A stretch of DNA of 64,000 bases from Chaunax sp. Z400. Taxonomy: Eukaryota; Chordata; Actinopteri; Lophiiformes; Chaunacidae. The notes under the pieces were generated by a model. It made no database searches. It was not told the DNA's origin and worked only from the letters and a program-made list of their open reading frames with translations. Shown here piece by piece: positions 1-10,308 of this stretch; positions within the stretch are counted from its first letter, which is position 1, and each line of letters opens with the position of its first letter. Made by a program: the position numbers and the translations under genes. The stretch lies in contig CM075197.1 in assembly GCA_037577475.1 (NCBI GenBank), forward strand, positions 19,232,650-19,296,649, given 5' to 3'.

Positions 1-2420
1 AAGCTTGGTAGAACTGATGGGCTTATGTGACACCTGACAAACTCCAATCTCTACCCTGAAGGTAAGTTGAATACTGAATTATAGTATGTGTGCTTGTTAG
101 ATCTGTGATAAATAGGAATTCTAACTGTTTAGATGTTCTATTCAGAGGAGAAAACAAGGCATAAAATAAGGCATCAGTAGTGGTGACAAACAAATGTGAC
201 ACTTTTTAGAAGTATTGCCAAGACCTGAAGAAAAATCATGAAACCTGTTATACAATAACAAGTGATGCAACAGATTATTTTCTTACCCCTATAGTGTTTA
301 GCGCTGAATTTATCTTGAATATGAGGAAATATAAACATGATTAAACACATCAACTGCATTATTTGGAATTAAAAAAGAATGACGATAAGAACATAGAAGC
401 ATAAACCTCTTATAAAAAAAAATATAAAATACCAAATAATCCCTGGAGAAGGGACGTATAAGGAAATGTATGCAATGAGACATAAGGTCATCCTGTAGGA
501 ACTGAATGTATTGCCACGTACAGCACTGTACTCACGTAGTCTTACAATATGATTAAAATAAGAAAGAAAAAGTTAAATAGGGATAAAACATAAATAAAAT
601 AAATGCAAGGCATGTATTTAGAACAAGGTAAAGGAACACAGACTAAACATGCAGGCAAAGTTAATATACATTGACAGAATAGTATTCTAATTACCATCAC
701 CAGTCCTACTGATTTTCCTTGCCTGTTTTGTATGAGGGGTGAAAGTAACAAAAATTAAATGATAAAACTTGAGGTGATGAAAATGGACATTGATTGAAAA
801 GTGGAGTGGTAAAAGTGGCGTGTGACGTAAAAGCGTGTTCTTCTTTTGACAAAGATTATTCTTTTTCAGGCCGGAAATAACAAAAATTGCACATTGTAAA
901 TGGTAAAATGGTTTGTGGTTGCAAACGATAAAATGACATAAAATGTTTGTAAAATGTAAACAAACAACATAACACTCCATTTTCCATCACTTGCATTTTT
1001 AGCTTTTAATTTTTGTGACTTCCACTCTCATAGTTTGTGACCTTGTTTCATGCAGGTGCTGGTGATTGTGCAGGTCGCCCCACTGACCCTTTTCCCCACC
1101 TTCTTGTCCTGTAACCTGTCCTTGTTCATGCCCTTAACTCAGTCAGTACAGAGATCAGGCTAAAACGCATGAGGACTGTGACACTGTCGTTAATAAGTCT
1201 GGTATTCACCAACTGCATGTTGGCTTGATGATTTGCTGTGTTTCTCTGATTATTTTGTAAATACCGTCCCCTCTGGCCACAACATTACTGTGTCAATGCA
1301 AAATAAATTTGAGCCTTCATTGAAACACAAACCTGTTGTATCTACAATTAGCTTGAGTTGTTTTTTTGAGCAGGTCTTGTGCATGGTGGTGCATATTTCC
1401 CTAATCGCTTTTTGCTACTTCATATATTCAGTTACTGTTCACCTGTCCGTTCAAACTACAGCAAAATCTTATTTGGACTAACATTTATCTGACTGACAGG
1501 AACACTGTGTTTTAAAGAGTGCACTTGACACTATTGTGCAAACACTATAACCAGGACAGGTTACAGTCACAATTGTTTAGCGACGCAAATTGGAGCTCAT
1601 TAATCATAAACTGAGATAAACAGCAACTACATGTTCTCAGGTGACTCAATTAAGCAATAAAAGCTGTAGATAGTAGTGTCGCAGACCTCCTTGCAAGAAA
1701 GTACATGATATGAGCGATTATGTACTCACACATAAACTAGATAGCATCCCTTTCATCTGTGATAGCTTAAGACACTGTCAGAATATGCAATTGATAAAAA
1801 TGTCCTGAATTAATTATTTGCAACTGAGAAGAAAATGGCGTGGTTAAAGTTTGACATTTGAAGTAACATTTGGAGGTGAACGCTGTTAGAGGTGGATGGA
1901 GGGTAATAATTTACCCTCATGAGGACTAAATGGGATTAATAAGTGAGGTGGAGGTTTTGCTTAATCAACCGAGACATACTTTCTCATGACTTGTGACATG
2001 AAGACACAGATTATAAATTGATTACAGAGCAGATTACAAACTAAACATTTTTGGCCCCACATCTAGACAAAAACATATTGATCTTTCTTTTTTGACACAA
2101 AGTATCACTGATACATGTTTTTTTTCTCTCTTAAATGAGTCAATTCAACTTTGTCAAAAGCCTGCTGACTGTTCTCCATTTGTCATTGTCTGGATTGCAT
2201 GCGGAAAACGACAGACTTTGCCAAAATGAAAGTAATAAGGCAAGGTTATTAAAAGAAAGAGGGTCTTCCCTGTGGTAAATTAGTCTAGTGAATAAAATAA
2301 GTATTGAAATGATAGAGGTATATGAATAAAATTAATGTTCAACGACACAATAAAGGCTGTGAAAGCAACACTCTAAAACCTGAGGACACATTTGTGAAGA
2401 AGCTCACTTAAAATTAAGTG
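1..2420. other. AT-rich non-coding left flank
   Basis: I see no exon with credible splice sites, no RNA gene and no clear repeat here. The short open frames are A/T-rich, have low-complexity translations and match no family I recognise. The sequence begins with AAGCTT, which may mark a HindIII clone end. Confidence 0.5.
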
Positions 2421-2426
2421 CAGCAT

Positions 2427-2446
2427 CACGTGACATACTGTATAAA
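2427..2446 (+). promoter_or_regulatory. kcnj16: candidate kcnj16 core promoter (E-box plus TATA box)
   Basis: A CACGTG E-box at 2427-2432 lies just upstream of TATAAA at 2441-2446. About 75 bases downstream is a good splice donor (CAG/gtattg at 2519/2520). That layout suits a short non-coding first exon for the Kir gene whose coding exon begins after an acceptor at 3568. This is inferred from signals only, and other upstream starts are possible. Confidence 0.3.
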
Positions 2447-2469
2447 CAAGCTGAGGAAAAACGAGGAAG

Positions 2470-2519
2470 AGGCAGTCAAACAAAAAAGTCCTGGCCAAAT
2501 AGCAGGAAGAGCTAAACAG
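2470..2519 (+). other. kcnj16: candidate non-coding exon 1 of kcnj16
   Basis: The interval runs from the start site expected about 25-30 bases after the TATA box to a donor at 2519/2520. Splicing to the acceptor at 3567-3568 (a pyrimidine-rich tract ending ttctccag) would remove a 1.05-kb intron and leave 26 bases of 5' UTR before the start codon. Kir genes commonly have non-coding first exons and a single coding exon. No transcript evidence is available to me. Confidence 0.3.
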
Positions 2520-3594
2520 GTATTGCTATAGAATGTCAATATCAGTTGTCACAACTTTTTATACAACAGGTCACAAGGATCACAGTACTTTTAGCTGGCT
2601 GGTTTCGTTTCTGACTATAAATGAGTAATAAATATGAGTAAAAACTGAGGCAATACTGTACAACAGTTGCACGATGTACAATTCATTGGGCTTTTCAGCA
2701 CTCACGTAGGCAGGGTGCACTGACAAAGCAGAAAAAATATAACAAAGACATTAGAAAGTTGCTGGAATAGACATACAGAAAAAACGCAACGGTTAACAAA
2801 ATAAATCACTACTTCTTTCAAACAGTAACCAAGCCATCGTAACAATGTAAGTTTATACAACAACAACAAAAAAGACAGTCACCTTAAAAAAGCAAGACTG
2901 CTTGTAAACATGAATATGATAAACATGGTTTTGACACCAGGTCTTCTCATTGTACCGCATTACTTAATAAGCAGCTTGTACATAAATTCCATATTAGAAT
3001 ATAACAGCTAATGTTTTGTGTGTTGAAATATTAAATGAATTCAAAATTTGTTTTCATAGGTTCCATGACTGTTCATGTTTCTTACCAGGAGTGAATACAA
3101 TTGCAATTTATGCTCAAATACTTCCAATACTGAATGTCAAATGTTTTAATAGCTTTAATTACATGGTAAATCTTTTTTTTTTTTAAATCCTCTGCATTAT
3201 TGAATTTAGTTACATGGCAGATCTTAAGGTGTTTTTAGAGAGCTTATAGCACAGGTGATTTGGACAGTGCCCAGAGTGCAATGAAACTCCTGGTAAATAA
3301 TCAACTTGTAAGAAACTGACTTACATTTTTCACATGCAGAGCCAGGCTCTGCTCAAGTCATTTGCTGCTGATAGCCCGAGGCTCAGAGTGACCTAGGTTG
3401 CTTGCTCAAACATGAAGGCTTCAGCTTAACAAACAACTCTCTGAGCCGTTTACATTTTAGTCACATGTAATGAGTGAAATGCTGTCCCTCCTGCCCATGA
3501 GTCCTCACCTTTAACCGGAACGTGTCATCCTAACATGCGTTTTCCACCATGTATCTGTCTTTCTCCAGGAGACTGAAAGGCAACCTATGTCACA

Positions 3595-4740
3595 ATGAGC
3601 ACAGAAAGGGAGGAGGTCATCATTGACACCCACTACACTACAATCCACACACTGGGCAAGCAAAATGGTTCCAGGCGGCTGCGCTACATGCAAAAAGATG
3701 GCAGGTTCCCTGTGATTTTCCAGAAGGCCCCGGGAGACTGGAGCCCATACCTGATGGACATCTTCACCACTCTTGTGGAGATCCGCTGGAGGGTGATGCT
3801 CCTCATCTTTTCCCTCTCTTACATTCTCTCTTGGCTCACTTTTGGCCTCTGCTATTGGCTCATTGCATACATACACGGAGATGTTGACAGTGTAGATAAC
3901 AAACCCTGTGTGGACAACGTGCGTGGCTTTACTGGGGCATTTATGTTCTCAATGGAGACCCAGGCGACTATTGGTTATGGCTTCAGGGGCATGACTGAGA
4001 ACTGTATGGTGGCCATTGTGGTAGTAACAGTTCAAGATATATTCAGTTGCCTCCTTGACACTATTATCATTGGCATTGTTATGGCTAAGATGGCATCTGC
4101 TCGTAAGAGAGCTCAGACGGTGGGTTTTAGTAGCTGTGCAGTGGTCAACCTGCGGGACGGGTTTCTGTGCCTGTCCTGGAGACTTGGAGACTTGAGAGGT
4201 AATCACATCCTGGAAGGTGTCGCCAGGGCCCTGTTAGTGCGCTATGTGGAGCAGCCACTGGGGTCTATTGCGATGTCATGCCAGGACCTGGAGATCCAGA
4301 ATCGAGACATTGTCCTCGCCACACCAGCCACCATTATTCACAAGCTAGAACATGGTAGTCCCCTCTACAGCCTGAGCCCCGAAGACCTGCTGGAGGATGA
4401 CTTTGAGCTGGTGGTGTCTTTCACCTATACCGGTGACTCAACAGGTATGCTCCACCAGACACGAACCTCCTACACACCAGCAGACATCCGCTGGGGTCAG
4501 CGCTTCCAGGACATGTTGAAAGTTGACAAGAAGCGCTACAAGGTGGACTACGCTCTGTTCAACGAGACCACGTGGGTGCCGGTGCCCCTGCTAAGTGCAG
4601 AGGAATTTGACAGGGGGAGACGTCCTGCAGTGGGAAGTCAGTCTCACAATCCACTGTTTGCATCGGTCAAGAGAAACGGACACATCTGCCAGGCGAATCC
4701 TGACGTCACTGGAGAGGTCATGCAGCAAACCTGTTTGTAG
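3595..4740 (+). CDS. kcnj16: inward-rectifier K+ channel subunit Kir5.1-like (KCNJ16)
   Basis: This single-exon coding region encodes 381 residues. Kir5.1 co-assembles with Kir4.1 or Kir4.2 in the plasma membrane of epithelial and glial cells to form pH-sensitive K+ channels. The order is a cytoplasmic N-terminus, M1 at about 66-92, pore helix and filter ETQATIGYGFR at 121-131, M2 at about 144-167, then the cytoplasmic Ig-like domain. Family marks typical of Kir5.1 are MASARKRAQT after M2 and FTYTGDSTG in the C-terminal domain. The start is the ATG 26 bases after a splice acceptor, and the N-terminus has the usual Kir length. Two pore residues differ from mammalian Kir5.1. Position 155 in M2 is Asp, where human Kir5.1 has Asn and Kir2.1 has Asp. 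Position 124 before the filter is Ala, where most Kirs have Thr. The tail ends TCL, with no Kir2-type SEI PDZ motif. The next gene downstream is its paralogue kcnj2, as in mammals. Confidence 0.93.
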   Translation: MSTEREEVIIDTHYTTIHTLGKQNGSRRLRYMQKDGRFPVIFQKAPGDWSPYLMDIFTTLVEIRWRVMLLIFSLSYILSWLTFGLCYWLIAYIHGDVDSVDNKPCVDNVRGFTGAFMFSMETQATIGYGFRGMTENCMVAIVVVTVQDIFSCLLDTIIIGIVMAKMASARKRAQTVGFSSCAVVNLRDGFLCLSWRLGDLRGNHILEGVARALLVRYVEQPLGSIAMSCQDLEIQNRDIVLATPATIIHKLEHGSPLYSLSPEDLLEDDFELVVSFTYTGDSTGMLHQTRTSYTPADIRWGQRFQDMLKVDKKRYKVDYALFNETTWVPVPLLSAEEFDRGRRPAVGSQSHNPLFASVKRNGHICQANPDVTGEVMQQTCL

Positions 4741-4784
4741 GTTACACGAATAGAAAACTTGAATGGCAGTCAGGAGAGTGCAGA

Positions 4785-4930
4785 TACAGCCCTTTAACCA
4801 GATGAGCACCAACATTTAATGGGGTCTCTTCTAGCCAAAGACCCATCCTTCCACCAAGTTTTATGGAAACCCAAACACAACCAACAAACAAACAAATGGA
4901 CATGGTGAAAACATAACCTGCTTAATGGAG
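4785..4930 (+). repeat. teleost interspersed repeat fragment inside the kcnj16 3' UTR
   Basis: The segment contains phrases of a common fish repeat: tggggtctcttct, ccttccaccaagttttatgg, then caaacaaacaaatggaca and ggtgaaaacataacctgctt. A second, longer copy in the same orientation starts about 430 bases downstream. It lies between the kcnj16 stop codon and the poly(A) signals, so it would be transcribed as 3' UTR. I recognise the family by its words and cannot name it. Confidence 0.6.
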
Positions 4931-4985
4931 ATAAATGTATATCATAATATAGGTTGGACTTATCCGATAAGGTGTGACGTGTTCT

Positions 4986-4993
4986 TGTAAATA
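4986..4993 (+). promoter_or_regulatory. kcnj16: Pumilio-type element in the kcnj16 3' UTR
   Basis: TGTAAATA matches the Pumilio consensus UGUANAUA exactly and sits about 57 bases before the first poly(A) signal, a usual location for such sites. An 8-base match can occur by chance, so function is only suggested. Confidence 0.35.
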
Positions 4994-5042
4994 TATTTAT
5001 GTGATTTTATATACAGTTTGTGTTTTCTTTTTGCTTTATATG

Positions 5043-5072
5043 AATAAAATCCATCACCACAAGTCAAATAAA
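5043..5072 (+). terminator. kcnj16: kcnj16 poly(A) signals
   Basis: Two AATAAA hexamers lie at 5043-5048 and 5067-5072. The second is followed by a GT-rich stretch (gctgtgttgtccg), the usual downstream cleavage element. They would give a 3' UTR of about 350 bases. Confidence 0.6.
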
Positions 5073-5214
5073 AGCTGTGTTGTCCGTAGAAAACTCTGTA
5101 ACATACAATCACAGCAATGATACCAATCACAACAACAAAGATATTCAGTAGAGTGCATAGCTCCAGGATGGCTTAGCAGTGCCCAAAATGTTACAATGCT
5201 TAAAGAAAGTGTAA

Positions 5215-5395
5215 AAAAAACAAATCCCGGATCTGCCATTTATTCAGATAAACACCAAAACTGAATGGTGTCTGTTCTGGCCAAGCACACATCCTCCCAC
5301 CAAGCTTCATGAAAATCTGATCACTGGTATTTGAATAATCTTGCTGACAATCCAACCAACAAAAGGACACCTCCTTGGACTCAGATAGTGCAACA
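5215..5395 (+). repeat. second copy of the fish repeat at 4785-4930
   Basis: It shares the diagnostic words with the upstream copy: caccaaaactgaatggtgtc, tctggccaagcacacatcc, ccaccaagcttcatgaaaa, then gctgacaatccaaccaac and ggacacctccttgg. This copy keeps the middle portion missing from the first. It lies just beyond the kcnj16 poly(A) signals. Confidence 0.6.
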
Positions 5396-6465
5396 GCAAC
5401 GTCACTAAAACACTGAACAGTTGGAAAAGAGTTTCCTTCTCTGTGTGGTGATACGTTTTGTACGACAATGAGATCATCACTTGTTCTATCATTACACGCA
5501 GGGTGATGCTGCCGTGATGATCGAATTTGCTTCAAGCCAAATTAAATAATACCACCTAATTCAGCGACCCTGGAAACCTACTTTGGAATAATGTGTTTAT
5601 CATCAGTAGTTCATGAGTTATTAACAAAATCATAAATTGAGGAGGATTAATGGAGGATCCGGATGTATTTTTCATCAAGACAGAACTTCTTACCTTTCAC
5701 AGTCACACACTATCCATTTGAATGACTCTGAATCCATATTATCTCAGCTACATATTGGTGGCAGTGCCATGTCTCTACCCCTCAAAATATATATCTTAAT
5801 CTGCCAGACAGATCCAATTACACATAGTGGTGGAACATCAGGAGTTGTCCAGGCCTGGGTATTTTTATTTTGATGGGCCTATTATTTTTTTTCTTTTCGT
5901 GAAACTGCCAAAATGTTATAAAATATACCATTTCTTGTTACATTGAAGAAATTCCTTTGCTCCACTCCTACACAAAATTAAATCAAAATCCGGAGACAAC
6001 TTTTTGAGACATATTGTTGACAAACAAACCAAAAAACAAAACAGACAGACAAACAGACAGAAAAACGTGAGCCATCATATCACACTAGTGTTTGAGTGTA
6101 TCCTCTTTGTGGCTCTACATCGCCACCCTGTGTACACTGAGTACACTCACATTATTCCAGCAGTAGTCATACTGGAAAGTCACCTAAGGTCTACACTAAC
6201 AACTATGTTTATCTTTATTAATAGATAGAACAGGGAAACCTAGTTTCGTGACATACTAACTGTAATTAGAGTTAATTATCGATGTCAGTTATAGTAATTA
6301 TGCCTTATAAGACTATAAATTCATACGTCACATGAAGTTTTGTCACGTTGACGTTTTGCTTTCGTGCCTGTTCCCAGTTTGCCCAGGAGAAAAGCAGGTT
6401 CGAGTATTGTCAGACATATAGTCATAAACCCACTGGACTCAAACCCTCAGGGAGACGCTGCAGCT
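5396..6465. other. kcnj16-kcnj2 intergenic sequence
   Basis: I see no exon, RNA gene or clear mobile element. A short run of caaacaaac/acagacag simple repeat lies around 6022-6060. The tail at 6400-6465 becomes GC-richer as the kcnj2 promoter begins. Confidence 0.5.
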
Positions 6466-6469
6466 TTCT

Positions 6470-6517
6470 ATTGGCCGCCGCTGCGACAGGGGCGGGGATT
6501 GGCACACGTGCTTTAAA
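6470..6517 (+). promoter_or_regulatory. kcnj2: kcnj2 promoter: inverted CCAAT, GC box, E-box, TATA-like
   Basis: Within 50 bases there are two inverted CCAAT boxes (ATTGG at 6470-6474 and 6498-6502), a GC box GGGGCGGGG at 6489-6497, a CACGTG E-box at 6505-6510 and a TTTAAA element at 6512-6517. The cluster sits about 200 bases before a strong splice donor (cag/gtaggt at 6719/6720). This points to transcription starting near 6540. The sites are read directly and their use is inferred. Confidence 0.6.
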
Positions 6518-6539
6518 GTGTGTCCTTACACCGACAAAC

Positions 6540-6719
6540 ATCTTCTTCAGTATTGTTGGAGAGGGCTATGGCCGAAATCGCGGCGCTAGATGGTAAACTA
6601 AGTGATCACAATAAAAGAGCAACGAGAATAAAAGGGGACAGACTGTGCATGTCTGGCGCGCATAGGACTGGACTTATCACAACATGAACACGGCGAATTT
6701 GCACTGCAAAGGACAACAG
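6540..6719 (+). other. kcnj2: predicted non-coding exon 1 of kcnj2
   Basis: The region between the promoter cluster and the donor CAG/gtaggt at 6719/6720 is relatively CpG-rich. Joined to the acceptor at 8741-8742 (tataatttccacag), it forms a two-exon gene with all coding sequence in exon 2, the structure known for mammalian KCNJ2. The 5' boundary is approximate. Confidence 0.55.
6568..6687 (+). CDS. 39-codon upstream ORF in the kcnj2 5' leader
   Basis: An ATG in a strong context (G at -3, G at +4) opens a 39-codon frame that ends in TGA at 6685-6687, 32 bases before the exon 1 donor. The peptide starts MAEIAALDGK and shows no domain I recognise. It stops before the splice site, so it cannot be an alternative N-terminus of the channel. 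If exon 1 is transcribed as predicted, ribosomes would meet this ATG before the Kir2.1 start. Whether it is translated or regulatory is unknown. Confidence 0.35.
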   Translation: MAEIAALDGKLSDHNKRATRIKGDRLCMSGAHRTGLITT

Positions 6720-7988
6720 GTAGGTGTAATAAGCGGGAGAGATTTATTTTTAATTATGTGTGGGAAATTGAACTTCTCCTTATAAAAGAGCTAATAAAAA
6801 GCCGATGTCCTGTAAATAAAATTGATGTCCTGCAAGAAGAAATTAGTTTTTAAAGCAGTTTCATATGTTGCAATGCAGCTTCAAACACATCCCAGCTATT
6901 ATTATTATTATTATTATTATTATCATTATTATTATTATCATTATTATTATGTTTTATTTTTTTATAAAATAAAAAGTGTTATGAAAAGCTTGTAGTAAAA
7001 GATACCATCTGCTGAAAGATTGGCCTTAGGTATTGATTTATGTAATGATAAATAGAGCAACTTTATGTAACCAGTTTCCATCTGCCTCAGCAGTGACTTT
7101 AATTAACGCCCCATACAAAACAAACAGTCATAGGTTGTGCAGCCACTGGAAGCCTTGGTCTGTCACCGTGTACCCACCTGTGGCTACAAGCTCAGAGAGA
7201 AAGAACCCAAGGTGTACTAGAGGAGGGAGACGGATCTCAGTTTGTAATGCTCAGTGTAAAGTGATCACACACGTTAAAATGTTAGATGAAAGTATCACAC
7301 AGGTGTCCTCTTAGCCTCTTCACTTTTAACTAGGCCTCTATGCCGACAAAATTAAACAAATAGATGATTAAATCGCCAGCATGTGTGTGAAACTGTAAAC
7401 TGCATACTGTGCTTGTATGACAAGTCTTTCTCACTAAGAATGTGAAAGAATAATAAAAAATGTAGTGTTTAAGAGATGGATGCAGCATTTTCAATGTCAT
7501 ATATAGTCCAGTAAACAAAATTATTTGGCAAGCTTTGACATGTGAATGATTGGAGCCCCATATTCTTAATAGTGTGCGTGACAGGTTGCTATTTCTAGTC
7601 GACCTGGCATTGACATTAGCAGATGAGAAAAACAAAGATGATGCCGGGGGATTTAGGACCATTTAGGATCCTGCTCATTTCATTCCACATGACTGTTAGA
7701 TCACTTTCGGAACAGTTTGAGAGAAAATGAGAGGAGAGAATAAAAATGACCTTTAAAAAACAAAAGGTTTCCTTTTTGACGTCTGCTCTAACTCAAAGAT
7801 TAATCAGACTATCTGCTGAATATGAGCCATAGATTTGATGCATGACGATCTCTTTTTGGATCTTTTCACTCTGATGCAATAGTGACCCTCAGATGAGATG
7901 TAGTAAAAAGTCTGGCACTAGCAGAGCGGGTCTGGATAGTCATAGCCTGTTGTAGCCTGTGGTGTTGCATTTTAATGAACCTTTCAGG

Positions 7989-8033
<45 letters not shown>

Positions 8034-8742
8034 GTCAATAACTTTTTCTAATTCAGCTGTCCATGTGTTTCTATTATATTATGATGCACGGTTACTGTTG
8101 CTGTCAGAAGCTCATCCTCTCTGTAAAAAAAAAAAGCTACAAGCTTCATTAGATTTTGTTTGATGATGCAGTAGTTAAACTGTAGAAGTGCATTAGTTTT
8201 AGTTGTGTACATGCATGTGTTATTGAAGCTGTGCACTCAATAACTGTCTATCTAATTGACTATTATTATTATTATTATTAAAGGCATTCAACATGTCACA
8301 GCTGTATGCATTTCTTTCTTATTATATCTGTGCAGACACATCCTCTGCACAGAGCTGCTACCTGTATTTGCTCCAGTGGCTCATTGGATTCACATGAATT
8401 TGATCCGTAATTTGACTCAGCTCGCTGTGGACTGACTCGTCTAATTAATACTTACACTACGCAGGTTAAGCATCCTTTCCCACTTTGTCAGCCATCGAAG
8501 CTCTATAATAATACTTTTAATTTAGTACTGATAATGCATGTCGAATCCTTTCCCTGTGCATTCTACCTCCACGGTTTCGCCTCGGTATCGCCTCAGTATG
8601 CAAAAATAGCGCAGACAACTTTGAGCAAACAATACATTATTTAGACAGCAAGTAACCACACACCCACACACACACTGATCTATGCTCTGGTTCCTCACAA
8701 TTACTTTAAAACTGTTATTCTCTCTGTCTATAATTTCCACAG
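6720..8742 (+). other. kcnj2: kcnj2 intron 1 with microsatellites
   Basis: The predicted 2.0-kb intron runs from gtaggt to a cac/ag acceptor. It holds an imperfect (ATT)n tract at about 6898-6949, a (CA)n tract at about 7989-8031 and a short (ATT)n tract at about 8263-8280. I see no other gene in it. Confidence 0.5.
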
Positions 8743-8991
8743 GCCACTTCACTGATGAGGTCCAAAGCAGTGAGCAGAGAGGAGTGACCTGCCCTCACCA
8801 AAGGTGCAAAGCACGCTTGCAAGAAGCACCTGCCCCGTCACCCCTGTTTCCTGCAGGATCTAGTCCTGTTCTACACATTTTCTGCTTGATTTGGTCCCAG
8901 GCTACATTCAAAACTGTTTCTCCAACGCTTCTACCAAAAACTCAGACTGTTTTCCAAAGCGGAACCGGCCCAGCCCTCCCAGGCGGAAGTG

Positions 8992-10308
8992 ATGGGGAGT
9001 GTGCGAAGCCACCGTTACAGCATTGTGTCCTCTGAGGAAGACGGCATGAAGCTGGCCGCTATTGCCGTCGCAAATGGCTACGGAAATGGCAATGTGAACA
9101 AGGTGCACACAGAACACCAACATCAGAGCCGCTTTGTCAGGAAAGATGGCCACTGCAATGTGCAGTTTATCAATATGAGTGATAAAGGCCAGCGGTACCT
9201 GGCAGATATCTTCACCACCTGCGTGGACATCCGCTGGCGCTGGATGCTTCTCATTTTCTGTCTTTCTTTCCTGCTGTCATGGTTGTTTTTTGGCTTAGTC
9301 TTCTGGCTAGTGGCCCTCTCTTACGGGGACTTAGAGAATGAGACTCAGATGTGTGTTTCCAATGTGGACAGCTTCACTGCTGCCTTCTTGTTCTCGGTGG
9401 AGACCCAAACCACTATTGGCTATGGTTATCGCTATGTGACAGAGAAGTGCCCCGTTGCTGTCTTTATGGTTGTCTTCCAAAGCATTGTCGGCTGCATCAT
9501 TGATGCTTTCATCATCGGTGCTGTCATGGCCAAGATGGCCAAGCCCAAAAAGAGGAATGAGACTCTGGTGTTCAGCCATTATGCTACAGTGGCCATGAGG
9601 GATGGTAAACTTTGCCTGATGTGGCGTGTGGGGAACCTGAGGAAGAGTCACTTGGTGGAGGCCCATGTCAGGGCCCAGCTACTCAAGTCCCGCACCACCG
9701 TGGAGGGGGAATTCATCCCTCTGGATCAGGTAGACATTGACGTAGGCTTCGATAGCGGCATTGACAGAATCTTCTTGGTTTCTCCAATCACCATTGTGCA
9801 TGAGATCGATGAGGACAGTCCGTTCTATGAGATGAACAAACAGGAGTTGCAGACATCAGAATTTGAAATCGTAGTTATTCTGGAGGGCATGGTCGAGGCT
9901 ACAGCCATGACCACTCAGTGTCGGAGCTCCTACGTGGCCAGTGAGGTCCTCTGGGGCCACCGCTTTGAGCCGGTGCTCTTTGAGGAAAAGAACTACTACA
10001 AAGTGGACTACTCTCGCTTCAACAACACATACGAGGTGCCCAGCACACCCGACTGTAGTGCCAGGGAACTAGCCGAGAGGAAGTCCAAAGCCTCCAGCTC
10101 GAGGAACTCCTTTTGTTACGAAAATGAGGTGGCTCTCGAAAAAGTCGAGATGGAGGAGGAGTTTGAGGAAGAGGAAAACAAGGAGATGAGGGATGATGAG
10201 GTTGGTGCTCTTGAGGACACAAACACAGGCATGGTGTCAGACTCTGAATGCAATCTGGACTCTTTGCCTTTAGAATCAAGGCCTTTGACAGCAGAATCAG
10301 AAATATAA
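8992..10308 (+). CDS. kcnj2: inward-rectifier K+ channel Kir2.1 (KCNJ2)
   Basis: This single coding exon encodes 438 residues (human 427). Kir2.1 carries the strong inward-rectifier current that sets the resting potential in heart, skeletal muscle and neurons. I start it at the ATG that gives MGSVRSHRYS, matching the conserved Kir2.1 N-terminus; a GTG codon just before it is not the start. M1 is at about 82-108, filter TIGYGY at 141-146, and M2 holds the rectification residue D171 (GCIIDAFIIG), followed by the PIP2-contact stretch AKPKKRNE. The C-terminal domain is nearly identical to the mammalian one. The ER-export motif FCYENEV is at 374-380, and the chain ends in the PDZ ligand SEI. An acidic run (about 383-404, rich in Glu) makes the tail slightly longer and more acidic than in mammals. 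All key residues are present, so the channel should be functional. Confidence 0.97.
   Translation: MGSVRSHRYSIVSSEEDGMKLAAIAVANGYGNGNVNKVHTEHQHQSRFVRKDGHCNVQFINMSDKGQRYLADIFTTCVDIRWRWMLLIFCLSFLLSWLFFGLVFWLVALSYGDLENETQMCVSNVDSFTAAFLFSVETQTTIGYGYRYVTEKCPVAVFMVVFQSIVGCIIDAFIIGAVMAKMAKPKKRNETLVFSHYATVAMRDGKLCLMWRVGNLRKSHLVEAHVRAQLLKSRTTVEGEFIPLDQVDIDVGFDSGIDRIFLVSPITIVHEIDEDSPFYEMNKQELQTSEFEIVVILEGMVEATAMTTQCRSSYVASEVLWGHRFEPVLFEEKNYYKVDYSRFNNTYEVPSTPDCSARELAERKSKASSSRNSFCYENEVALEKVEMEEEFEEEENKEMRDDEVGALEDTNTGMVSDSECNLDSLPLESRPLTAESEI

Noticed and set aside
8989..8991. GTG codon as start of Kir2.1
   Set aside because: The conserved Kir2.1 N-terminus begins with the ATG at 8992 (MGSVR). Eukaryotic initiation at the preceding GTG is not supported.
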